A DNA stretch of 40,323 nucleotides from Candidatus Dormiibacterota bacterium. GTDB lineage: Bacteria > Chloroflexota > Dormibacteria > Dormibacterales > Dormibacteraceae. Shown piece by piece: positions 25,340 to 33,214 of the stretch (position 1 is the stretch's first letter; each line of letters starts with the position of its first letter). The translations under genes and the position numbers were made by a program. The DNA is taken from NCBI GenBank assembly GCA_003151935.1, contig PLYZ01000062.1, positions 11,460 to 51,782 of the forward strand, read 5' to 3'. The notes under the pieces were generated by a model that saw only the letters and a list, made by a program, of their open reading frames with translations, searched no databases and had not been told where the DNA came from.

Positions 25340-26089
25340 ATGTCCACTGTGCTGTCGATACGCGGGCTGATCGCCGGCTACGGCTGGGGCGACATCCTCC
25401 ACGGAGTGGATCTTGATGTCGAGGTGGGAAGCATCACCTGCATCATCGGGCCGAACGGGGCAGGCAAATCGACCCTCTTGAAAACGATAAGCGGCCTGCT
25501 CGCGGCCCGAAGCGGCGACATCATGTTTGAAGGGAGGTCGATCGTCGGGTGCACGCCGACCAGCGTCCTGTCGCTGGGCATCGGCCACGTACCCCAAGAT
25601 CGAAGCCTGTTCCCACTCATGTCGGTTTGGGACAACCTCCTGATGGGCGGATACATCCTCAAGGATCAGGCGCTTGTCCGTCGGCGGGCCGATGAGGTCG
25701 CCGAGATGTTCCCAATCGTCAAGGAACGCCGCCATGAGCGCGCTGGCGCCCTCTCCGGTGGGCAGCAGAAGGCGGTCGAAATCGCGCGCAGCCTGATGCT
25801 GCAGCCCAAGGTCGTGCTGATGGACGAGTTGTCGATGGGCCTCGATCCGAAGAGCCGTCACCTCGCCTTCGACACGGTGGTCCGTCTGAACAGAGCTGGG
25901 CGCACCGTGCTGATGGTGGAGCAAAACGCTCGGGCCGGACTCGCGATCGCGGATCATGGGGCCGTGATGGAGGCGGGGACCGTGAAGCTCGAAGGGAGCG
26001 GAAAGAGCCTGCTTGACGACCAGGAGGTGGCCCGTTTGTATCTCGGCAGAATCGATGGTTCAGCACTCAGCGAAGGGAGCACCGCATGA
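25340..26089 (+). CDS. Liv-type ABC transporter ATPase (LivF-like)
   Basis: 249 residues. It begins with the typical LivF opening IRGLIAGYGWGDILHGVDLD, then Walker A GPNGAGKST, the Q-loop region GIGHVPQDRSLFPLMSVWDN, the signature LSGGQQK and Walker B VLMDELSMGLDP. The Walker B Pro of the usual DEPS is Leu (DELSMGL), a common LivF variant. The stop overlaps the next start (ATGA at 26086), linking transport to catabolism. Confidence 0.9.
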   Translation: MSTVLSIRGLIAGYGWGDILHGVDLDVEVGSITCIIGPNGAGKSTLLKTISGLLAARSGDIMFEGRSIVGCTPTSVLSLGIGHVPQDRSLFPLMSVWDNLLMGGYILKDQALVRRRADEVAEMFPIVKERRHERAGALSGGQQKAVEIARSLMLQPKVVLMDELSMGLDPKSRHLAFDTVVRLNRAGRTVLMVEQNARAGLAIADHGAVMEAGTVKLEGSGKSLLDDQEVARLYLGRIDGSALSEGSTA

Positions 26090-27093
26090 AACTTGGGTGG
26101 GCACTCGATCACCACGTACCGGATTCGGTAGAGCGGCAACTGGTGGCGGCGGCAGACCGCGATCGCCTCGACTCCATATGGACGATGGAAAACCACCACC
26201 TGCGTGACGGTGTGACCACGGCTGCGGTGACGCTAGAGCGAACGCACAATGTGCGAGTCGTCATGGGCACGCTGAGCCCATTCTTTCGACATCCGGTCGA
26301 GATCGGCTTGACGCTCGCCAACCTCGTCCGCATGTATCCGGGGCGCTGCGGGCTGAACATTGGGCAGGGGATGCCGGAGACGCTGGAGCGGCTGGGGATC
26401 TCGGTCGCCCACCCGGTGCAGCGGCTCCGCGAGACCATCCAGATCATCCAGCTGCTCTTCAAAGGTGAGCGCTTTGCCTTTGAAGGCGAGCACTTCCACA
26501 TCGAGAAGCACCGCCTCTCAGGCGACCTGCTCGAACTCCCGCCCATCTTCATCGGGGCCATGGGACCGCGGCTCATCAGCCTGGCGGGGGAGATCGCGGA
26601 CGGCGTGAACCTGCCGCTCGCCTCGTCGCCCGAGTATATCGCCGAGTCCGTCAACCGCTTCCTCGAAGGCGCGCGGGCTGCCGGTCGCGACCGGAGCAGA
26701 CTGACCGTGGCCAGCGAAGTGCTGGTGCAGGTTGGAGACGATGGTGACGACCTCGCCGGAGTCCGTCGCCTGCTGGGCTTCCATTTCTCGAGCAAGTACT
26801 TCGAGAAGGTTGCCGCCCCCGCCGGCATCAAGCTGGACCACCCCGCGATCAAGGAGGCGTTCCTCAGCCGCTCGCCGGAGGAACTGCGGAAGGTCCTGCC
26901 GGACGAGGTCGTGCACACGTTCGCCGCTGTGGGAACGGCGCCCCAGATCCTTGCCCGCCTCCGGAAGTACTGGGATTGCGGTCTCGACCTGATCATTCTG
27001 TACACCGCGGGTACGGGCGAAGAGCGCCTGCGGACCATGCACGAGTTGGTCGGCGCCGCCAAGAAAGAGGGCGTGGGGGCGGCCGGCGCATGA
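26086..27093 (+). CDS. LLM-class flavin-dependent oxidoreductase
   Basis: 335 residues, the usual size of luciferase-like F420- or FMN-dependent enzymes. The TIM-barrel fold is recognisable from MKLGWALDHH, VVMGTLSPFFRHPVEIGLTL, GRCGLNIGQGMPETLERLGI, LFKGERFAFEGEHFHIEKHR and PPIFIGAMGPRLISLAGEIA. Members act as monooxygenases or F420-dependent reductases/dehydrogenases. The sequence alone does not say which cofactor, and no flavin reductase partner lies nearby. It would carry out the first oxidation or reduction of the imported compound. It overlaps LivF and the CoA ligase by 4 bases at each end. Confidence 0.85.
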   Translation: MKLGWALDHHVPDSVERQLVAAADRDRLDSIWTMENHHLRDGVTTAAVTLERTHNVRVVMGTLSPFFRHPVEIGLTLANLVRMYPGRCGLNIGQGMPETLERLGISVAHPVQRLRETIQIIQLLFKGERFAFEGEHFHIEKHRLSGDLLELPPIFIGAMGPRLISLAGEIADGVNLPLASSPEYIAESVNRFLEGARAAGRDRSRLTVASEVLVQVGDDGDDLAGVRRLLGFHFSSKYFEKVAAPAGIKLDHPAIKEAFLSRSPEELRKVLPDEVVHTFAAVGTAPQILARLRKYWDCGLDLIILYTAGTGEERLRTMHELVGAAKKEGVGAAGA

Positions 27094-28748
27094 ACAAGTA
27101 CTCCGCGATCTTCGAAGGTGCCGTCCCTAAGCACTCACCAGAGCTGGTAGCGGAGTACACGTCAGCGGGGTTCTGGGGAACCGCCACCATCGGCTCGGAG
27201 TTTCGGCAGGCGGCCGCCCTTAGGCCTGACCGGTTGGCGGTGGTGGACGGCAAGAGGAGATTCACGTATCGGGAGTTTGCCGAGGAGGTCACCGCGATGC
27301 GGGACGGCCTGAGAGCGCTCGGCGTCGACGACGGCGACCGAGTGACTGTGCAACTTCCTAACTGGTGGGAGCAGATGGCCCTCCTATTCGCCATTGTGGA
27401 GCTGGGAGCTGTACTCGTGCCCGTCACCATCCGGGCGCGTGGCGATCTCGAGTATGTGCTGCAGTACACGGACAGCAAGGTTGTCGTGATCCCGCAGGAG
27501 TTCCACGGCTTCTCGCACGTGGACTTGGTCGAGGGCATGCGTCCTCGGCTGCCGGCGCTCAGCCGCGTGGTCGTCGTCCGCGGCCGTGCGGCGAGCGGGC
27601 AAGTCACCTACGAGAGCGTTGCGAAGGAAGCGGCGGCCAGAGGGACCGGCGACGCGCCGCCCGTGGTGTCCCCGAACGATCCGTGGCAAATCATGTTCAC
27701 CTCGGGGACGACCTCTGCGCCGAAGGGCGTCATCCGCACCCACAACGGCACCCTGTACACCCTGCGGAACCTGTCCGGCTTCTATCGGCTGTACCAGGGC
27801 GATGGCACAGACGTGGCGCTCGGGGTCCTTCCCATCTCCTTCATCTTTGCCCAGTACCTGTGCGCGCTCGGCGCCATGTTGTCCGGCGGCGCCCTAGTCC
27901 TGCAGGAGTCGTTCAACGCCTCCGAGACCATCAACCTCATCGAACGGGAGCGGGTCACCTACGCGGGCGTCGTGCCCTCGATGGTGTCGGACTTCGAGCA
28001 GGTGCCGGGCATCGGCGAGCGCGACTTCTCCTCGCTTCGGCTGTTGTCGCCGGCGGGCGAGGCCGTAACCCGAGAGCGCAAAGAGCAGCTGCACGAGATC
28101 TTCAGATGCGATATTCGAGAGTCTTACGGCCTCGCCGAGATGACGTGGCCGCTAGGTCAGCGGGCAGACGCGCCGACAGAGAAGAAGTACGCCACCACTG
28201 GCCAGGCGAGCCCCGGGGCTGAACTGCGCATCGTGGACGACTCCATGGAGGACGCCCCCGTCGGCCAAGTCGGTGAGCTGTATTTGAGGGGTCCGACACT
28301 CTTTCCTGGGTACTACCGCAACCCGGAAGCGACCAAGGCCGCGATCGATGAGGAGGGCTGGTTTCACACCGGCGACCTCGCCATTCTCGACCGGGATGGC
28401 TTCTACGCGATCGCCGGTCGCAAGAAGGACCTGATAAAGCGCGGCGGGATGCCGATCGTCCCCCAGGAACTGGAAGACGCGCTTCAGCGCCACCCGGCGG
28501 TCGTCGGCGTAGCGGTGTTCGGCCTGCCCGACGAGCGGCGCGGCGAGATCGCGTGTGCTTGCGTGGTCCTGGATCCGGCGGTTCACACGACGCCAAGCGA
28601 TCTCCTCCATTTCCTCCGCGGTCAGCTCGCCACCTACAAGATGCCGGAGCGGATTGAGATCATGGAGTCGTTGCCCCTGTCCCCGAACGGCAAGGTGCTA
28701 AAGAGCGAGCTGCGGAAACGGCTCGAGGGTACGAAGACCTCAACATGA
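27090..28748 (+). CDS. Acyl-CoA ligase (AMP-binding enzyme)
   Basis: 552 residues from ATG 27090. The ANL-superfamily motifs are complete: the P-loop MFTSGTTSAPKG (around residue 200), YGLAEMTW (A5 motif), GWFHTGDLA with the ribose-binding Asp, IKRGGMPIVPQELE and the C-terminal catalytic Lys in LSPNGKVLK. It activates an organic acid to its CoA thioester with ATP. The layout is closest to benzoate/cyclohexanecarboxylate/2,3-dihydroxybenzoate ligases, but the substrate cannot be read. It overlaps the LLM gene and the thiolase gene by ATGA at both ends. Confidence 0.88.
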   Translation: MNKYSAIFEGAVPKHSPELVAEYTSAGFWGTATIGSEFRQAAALRPDRLAVVDGKRRFTYREFAEEVTAMRDGLRALGVDDGDRVTVQLPNWWEQMALLFAIVELGAVLVPVTIRARGDLEYVLQYTDSKVVVIPQEFHGFSHVDLVEGMRPRLPALSRVVVVRGRAASGQVTYESVAKEAAARGTGDAPPVVSPNDPWQIMFTSGTTSAPKGVIRTHNGTLYTLRNLSGFYRLYQGDGTDVALGVLPISFIFAQYLCALGAMLSGGALVLQESFNASETINLIERERVTYAGVVPSMVSDFEQVPGIGERDFSSLRLLSPAGEAVTRERKEQLHEIFRCDIRESYGLAEMTWPLGQRADAPTEKKYATTGQASPGAELRIVDDSMEDAPVGQVGELYLRGPTLFPGYYRNPEATKAAIDEEGWFHTGDLAILDRDGFYAIAGRKKDLIKRGGMPIVPQELEDALQRHPAVVGVAVFGLPDERRGEIACACVVLDPAVHTTPSDLLHFLRGQLATYKMPERIEIMESLPLSPNGKVLKSELRKRLEGTKTST

Positions 28749-29902
28749 CCGGGGATGCTTATGTGGCGGGAGTCGGGATGCATCCGTTTGGGAGGTGGCC
28801 CGACGCTTCGATGCGCACCATGGCATCGGAGGCTGTCCTCCAAGCGGTGGGAGACGCCCAGCTCACGGTTCGGGACATTCAGGTCGCCTACTTCGCCAAC
28901 TCGCTAGGAGGTTTGCTCACGGGGCAGGAGTCGATCAGGGGCCAGGTCAGCCTGCATGACGTCGGGATCCGCGATATCCCGATCATCAACGTCGAGAACG
29001 CCTGCGCGAGCGGCTCCACCGCGCTGTGGCTGGCCATCCGGGCGGTGCGTTCCGGAGAGTTTCGGGTTGCGCTTGCGGTGGGCGTGGAGAAGATGTTCGT
29101 CGGCGACACGCAGCGAACGCTCTCCGCACTCCAGACTGCAGCCGATACAGAGGCGACCGCCGGCCAGGGGTTGCAGTTCGTAGCCCTCTATGCAATGAGG
29201 CTTGAAGAGGCCATTCGAACAGGGGCGTTGACGACCGAGCACCTGGCAAAGGTCACGACCAAGAACAAGCGCAACGGCTCGCTCAACCCATACGCGCAGT
29301 TCCGCAAATTGATGACTGAAGGAGAGGTGCTGGCCGGTCGCCCGATCGCAGGCCCGCTCACGCTCCCGATGGTGTCGGCAATCTCCGACGGAGCGGCGGC
29401 GGTAATCGTGACGGCATCTCCCGGTTCGAACGGCGCCGTACGCGTGCGCGCCTCGGTGCTGTCCTCGGGGGCGGTCGACGGCTTGGGCGAGCTAGTCGTC
29501 CGCCGTGCAATAGCTCTCGCATACGAAGAGGCGGGAATCGGCCCCGAAGAACTGAACGTGGCCGAGGTACACGATGCGGTCAGCCCTGCGGAGTTCTTCC
29601 GGTACGAGGAAATGGGCCTGTGCCCGGCCGGCGGGGCGGGGGAACTTTTCGATTCGGGAGCGACCGGCCTGTCGGGCCGCATTCCGGTGAACCCAAGCGG
29701 CGGCCTAAGCGCGCGCGGCCACCCCGTGGCTGCGACCGGCCTGGCCCAGATTTCCGAGCTCGCATGGCAACTGCGGGGCCAGGCCGGCGCGCGGCAGGTC
29801 ACAGGCGCCCGCATTGCCTTCGCCCAGAACTCTGGCGGATGGCTGGATGGAGACGCCGCGGCCTGCGCGGTGCACATCCTCGAAGCCACGAACGCGGCTT
29901 GA
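28745..29902 (+). CDS. Thiolase-family protein (SCP-x/lipid-transfer type)
   Basis: 385 residues. The nucleophilic Cys is in VENACASGSTALW (about residue 84). The second half has NVAEVHDAVSPAEFF with the catalytic-type His and GGLSARGHPVAATG, corresponding to the GGxxxxGHPxGAxG loop. This is the SCP2/thiolase subgroup that works with a DUF35 partner, as the next gene encodes. In characterised systems such pairs act as thiolases or as retro-aldolases in steroid side-chain breakdown. Here the Cys is kept, which favours a true thiolytic cleavage. The overlaps ATGA (28745) and TTGA (29899) couple it to its neighbours. Confidence 0.85.
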   Translation: MTGDAYVAGVGMHPFGRWPDASMRTMASEAVLQAVGDAQLTVRDIQVAYFANSLGGLLTGQESIRGQVSLHDVGIRDIPIINVENACASGSTALWLAIRAVRSGEFRVALAVGVEKMFVGDTQRTLSALQTAADTEATAGQGLQFVALYAMRLEEAIRTGALTTEHLAKVTTKNKRNGSLNPYAQFRKLMTEGEVLAGRPIAGPLTLPMVSAISDGAAAVIVTASPGSNGAVRVRASVLSSGAVDGLGELVVRRAIALAYEEAGIGPEELNVAEVHDAVSPAEFFRYEEMGLCPAGGAGELFDSGATGLSGRIPVNPSGGLSARGHPVAATGLAQISELAWQLRGQAGARQVTGARIAFAQNSGGWLDGDAAACAVHILEATNAA

Positions 29903-30264
29903 AACGCACACTCGTTGTCGAAGGCGAACTGCGCTTGACTGGCGGACGGTGCGCCGCCTGCGGCCACATGACCATCCCCATCCGAAGGGTCTGTCCCGCC
30001 TGCGGAAACCAGCCGGTCGCGGAGACGACCTACGGCCCACGGGGCACGGTCGAGAGCTGGGTGGACCTGCAGGTGTCGACGGACGCTTACCAGGCTCCAT
30101 ACCAGGTCGGCTTCGTCACCTTGAGTGAGGGGCCCCGCCTTTTCACCCGTCTCGAGAGCGTTCGCTCGCGCGACCAGGCGGTGCGCCTGGCCGGTGAGCC
30201 GGATCGAGACACCTATTGGTTCGTGGCAGATCCGACGACAACACCTATCGGAGGTCAGGGATGA
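29899..30264 (+). CDS. DUF35 Zn-ribbon/OB-fold partner of thiolase
   Basis: 121 residues starting with TTG at 29899, which overlaps the thiolase stop as TTGA. The rubredoxin-like zinc knuckle is visible as RCAACGHMTIPIRRVCPACG. After it comes an OB-fold (GTVESWVDLQVSTDAYQAPY, then VGFVTLSEGPRLFTRL). Proteins of this family bind the SCP-x-like thiolase and channel the acyl-CoA. No ATG start is available at the right place, so TTG is likely. It overlaps the acyl-CoA dehydrogenase start by ATGA (30261). Confidence 0.85.
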   Translation: MKRTLVVEGELRLTGGRCAACGHMTIPIRRVCPACGNQPVAETTYGPRGTVESWVDLQVSTDAYQAPYQVGFVTLSEGPRLFTRLESVRSRDQAVRLAGEPDRDTYWFVADPTTTPIGGQG

Positions 30265-31445
30265 ACGTGAAATCGCCGACAACAGAGCGTGGAGCCGACA
30301 TTTATGGCTTCACGGACCAGGAGCGAGCCCTTCGGGAGCGCGCGCGAGAGACCGCCGACAGCCTGAACGAACTGGCGCGCAAGTCGGACGCGACGCCCGG
30401 CTACGACGCTGCCTGGCACGAAGCGGTTGATCGGCTGCACAAGGATGGGTATTTCGCGATGACGGTCCCTCCTGAGTACGGGGGGACACCGGCCAACCTG
30501 CTCTCGCTCGTCATCGTGCAGGAGTCCCTGTCCCGCGTCGACGGTGGGCTTGCGAACTCGATCTCTCACGAAGCTTGCGCCGCCCGCGCGCTGGCCAGCG
30601 CCTCGGAGGAAATCCGCCGGCGCGTCTTTGCCCAGATGCTCGCCGGATCGCTTACCTGCATCGCCATCACGGAGCCTGACGCTGGCTCTGACCTTGGCGC
30701 GATGGCCACCACCGCCACCAAGAACGGCGCGGGCTACGTGATCAACGGGAACAAGTCCATCTCCTCCCTCGCCGGAGTCGCCGACATTTTCCTGATCTGG
30801 GCCAAGACAGATCCGGCCGCCGGCACGCGCGGTATCTCGACTTTTTTCGCTCCCCGGGGCACGCCTGGGATCACGGTCGGAGAGGCGCGCGACACCCTGG
30901 GTTTCCGGCAGCTTCCTCACCACGATGTGTCGTTCGTGGACGTTCAGGTTCCGGAAGGCGCGCGCATCGGCGACGAGGGCCAGGGTCTTGCGATCTTTGC
31001 CGAAGCTCTCAACGTAGGACGTCTGGGAGGCGGGGCCCAAGCGCTTGGCCTAGCGGTGGGCGCCTACGAGCGGGCCCTCGACTTCGCCAAGAAACGCCAA
31101 GCGTTTGGACAGCCGATCAGCAAGCACCAGGCGATCCAGTTCAAGCTCGCGGACATGTTCATGGCCATCGAGGCGGGTCGCGCGCTGATCTACTCGGTGG
31201 CTCGGTTCATGGATGCGAGCGAACTTGGCTCGCGCGAGGTCGGCACGTACGCGGCCGCCGTGAAGGCGTACGAATCAGACATGGCGGTGCGAGTGACGGA
31301 GGAAGCGGTCGAGATCTTCGGGGCGCAGGGTATCTGGAAGAGTAACGACGTCGAAAGGCTTTTCCGCGACGCTAAAGTCACCCAGCTGGTCGATGGCCCG
31401 AACGAGCTGATGCGGATGCGCATCGCCCACGCGCTGATCCGTTGA
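30261..31445 (+). CDS. Acyl-CoA dehydrogenase
   Basis: 394 residues with the three-part ACAD fold: the N-terminal helical domain (FTDQERALRERARETADSLN), the middle beta domain (CIAITEPDAGSDLGAMAT, then VINGNKSISSLAGVADIFLI) and the C-terminal helical domain (FGQPISKHQAIQFKLADMFM, EIFGAQGIWKSNDVERLFRD). FAD-linked alpha,beta-dehydrogenation of an acyl-CoA is expected. The catalytic Glu seen in YEGT of MCAD aligns with Asp in LVDGPNELMRM, so the base may be an Asp or lie elsewhere, as in the isovaleryl-CoA group. It overlaps neighbours at both ends (ATGA 30261, TTGA 31442). Confidence 0.87.
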   Translation: MNVKSPTTERGADIYGFTDQERALRERARETADSLNELARKSDATPGYDAAWHEAVDRLHKDGYFAMTVPPEYGGTPANLLSLVIVQESLSRVDGGLANSISHEACAARALASASEEIRRRVFAQMLAGSLTCIAITEPDAGSDLGAMATTATKNGAGYVINGNKSISSLAGVADIFLIWAKTDPAAGTRGISTFFAPRGTPGITVGEARDTLGFRQLPHHDVSFVDVQVPEGARIGDEGQGLAIFAEALNVGRLGGGAQALGLAVGAYERALDFAKKRQAFGQPISKHQAIQFKLADMFMAIEAGRALIYSVARFMDASELGSREVGTYAAAVKAYESDMAVRVTEEAVEIFGAQGIWKSNDVERLFRDAKVTQLVDGPNELMRMRIAHALIR

Positions 31446-32230
31446 CCAAGCGGGCTGAGCTGATCTCGGTCCAGATTCTGGGACGGATCGCCGTCGTTAC
31501 ACTCAACCGACCCCACGTCCTCAATGCTATCTCGATGGATATGGCCGAGCAACTCGCAAATGGCTTATCGGCTATCGGTGAGAACCGGGCGGTGTGGGTG
31601 GTCGTAGTGGCGGCGGCTGGCGAGCGCGCGTTTTGCGTCGGCGCCGATCTGAAGGAGGCGGCTTCGCTGTCCGACGCAGCACAGCTCGAGCGCCGGCGCC
31701 TGATCCGGGAACTTTTCAAGACGCTCAGGTCAATCCCGCAGCCGACTATTGCCTCGGTATTCGGTTACGCGCTTGGAGGTGGTTGCGAACTGGCACTCAG
31801 CTCGGATCTCGTCGTTGCATCCGAGGACGCCGTCTTTGGCCTCACGGAGACGCGTGTCGGGCTCGTTCCGGGCGGTGGAGGGATGCTGCTGATGCCGCGC
31901 GCCATTGGTGTAACGCGGACGAAGGAACTGCTCTTCACGGGCAAGCACGTCGAGGCTAGGAAGGCCGCCGAGCTCGGCTTCGTGAATAGCGTGGTGGAGC
32001 GTCAAAACCTCCAGCCAGCGACCATGGAGCTTGCTGGCGCGATCTTGCGCAGTTCGCCATCCGCCGTTGCGGAGGTGAAACGAACCATCGACCAGTCGGT
32101 TGGGCTACCGCTCGAGAGAGGCCTCGAGCTTGAGGAAGCGGCCGCACTACGAGTGCTTCGCTCACGAGATCGGGCAGAGGGTATAGCCGCCTTCAACGAC
32201 AAGCGAGAGCCCGAGTGGGAAAACCGGTGA
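31442..32230 (+). CDS. Enoyl-CoA hydratase/isomerase (crotonase family)
   Basis: 262 residues from TTG 31442. The crotonase fold is clear: VVTLNRPHVLNAISMDM, CVGADLKEAASL (oxyanion-hole region) and FGYALGGGCELALSSDLVVA with the first catalytic Glu. ETRVGLVPGGGGMLLMPRAI carries the position of the second Glu. Hydration of the 2-enoyl-CoA made by the adjacent dehydrogenase is the simplest role. It is the last of the run of 4-base-overlapping genes; 13 bases separate it from the SDR. Confidence 0.88.
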   Translation: MTKRAELISVQILGRIAVVTLNRPHVLNAISMDMAEQLANGLSAIGENRAVWVVVVAAAGERAFCVGADLKEAASLSDAAQLERRRLIRELFKTLRSIPQPTIASVFGYALGGGCELALSSDLVVASEDAVFGLTETRVGLVPGGGGMLLMPRAIGVTRTKELLFTGKHVEARKAAELGFVNSVVERQNLQPATMELAGAILRSSPSAVAEVKRTIDQSVGLPLERGLELEEAAALRVLRSRDRAEGIAAFNDKREPEWENR

Positions 32231-32243
32231 GCGGCTGAGATAG

Positions 32244-33167
32244 ATGGGAACACTGGACGGCAAGGTGGCCGTCATCACGGGTGCCGGACGGGGGATAGGA
32301 CGCGAAGAAGCCCTCCTGTTCGCGCGAGAGGGGGCCCGCGTCGTAGTCAACGATCTTGGCGTCGCGATGGATGGGGCTGGCTCAGATGCCGGGGTCGCGG
32401 CCCAGCTGGTGGAGGAGATCCGTGGACAGGGTGCGGGCGCAATAGCCCATACCGAAGACGTGTCTGAGCCCGAGGGCGCCGGTTCCCTTATCAAGCTGGC
32501 GCTGGACACGTGGGGGCGGCTCGACGTCGTCGTCAACAATGCGGGTGTCCTCCGCGACCGCATGATCTTCAACATGTCGATCGAGGAGTGGGACACCGTA
32601 ATCAAGGTCCACCTTCGCGGCCACTTCCTGATCACCCGGGAAGCCTGCAGGCACTGGAAGGCACAAGCAGCAGCCGGGGAGCCAGCCGCAGGGCGGATCA
32701 TCAACACCAGCTCGACCTCCGGACTGCTGGGTAGCGCCGGCCAGGCGAACTACGGCGCGGCAAAAGCGGGGATCGCCGCCTTCACCCAGATCGTGGCGAT
32801 CGAGATGCGCCGCTATGGCGTGACCGTCAATGCGATTGCGCCGGGAGCGCGCACGCGGCTGACCGAGAAGGCCTACGGCCAGGCGACAAGCCAGCCGGCC
32901 ACATTTGATCACCTGGCGCCGGAGCATGTGGCGGTTCTGGTTGCGTACCTTGCCGGCGACAAAGCGAGTCACATCACGGGCCAAGTATTTCGGATCCGAG
33001 GTGGCTTGGTCCAGCTTTACGAGGGCTGGAAGCCGATCGCCGCGCAGCAAAAAGGCGGTCCGTGGACGGTGTCGGAGATGGCCGCGGTGGTGGACCAGCT
33101 GTTCATCGGTCGCCCCACCATCTACGACCCGCCGAGCGTTATCGAGGAAGGGCTCTTCAAAGACTGA
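32244..33167 (+). CDS. SDR dehydrogenase, peroxisomal MFE-2 (HSD17B4)-like
   Basis: 307 residues. Nucleotide motif VITGAGRGIG, then VVVNDLGVAMDGAGSDAG, DVVVNNAGVLRD, catalytic Ser in NTSSTSGLLG and Tyr-x3-Lys in NYGAAKAG. The long C-terminal tail (IAAQQKGGPWTVSEMAAVVD and beyond) is typical of (3R)-hydroxyacyl-CoA dehydrogenases of the multifunctional-enzyme type 2 group. It would oxidise the hydroxyacyl-CoA from the hydratase. Together with the ligase, dehydrogenase, hydratase and thiolase it completes a beta-oxidation-like cycle. Confidence 0.87.
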   Translation: MGTLDGKVAVITGAGRGIGREEALLFAREGARVVVNDLGVAMDGAGSDAGVAAQLVEEIRGQGAGAIAHTEDVSEPEGAGSLIKLALDTWGRLDVVVNNAGVLRDRMIFNMSIEEWDTVIKVHLRGHFLITREACRHWKAQAAAGEPAAGRIINTSSTSGLLGSAGQANYGAAKAGIAAFTQIVAIEMRRYGVTVNAIAPGARTRLTEKAYGQATSQPATFDHLAPEHVAVLVAYLAGDKASHITGQVFRIRGGLVQLYEGWKPIAAQQKGGPWTVSEMAAVVDQLFIGRPTIYDPPSVIEEGLFKD

Positions 33168-33214
33168 AGGGAACACGATGACGCTGCGTGGTCTTGTTCT
33201 GGGGGTCTGACGAG

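Noticed and set aside
26976-27089. N-terminal extension of the acyl-CoA ligase
   Set aside because: Arg/Gly-rich, out of frame within the LLM gene; ATG at 27090 overlaps the LLM stop as ATGA like the other junctions.
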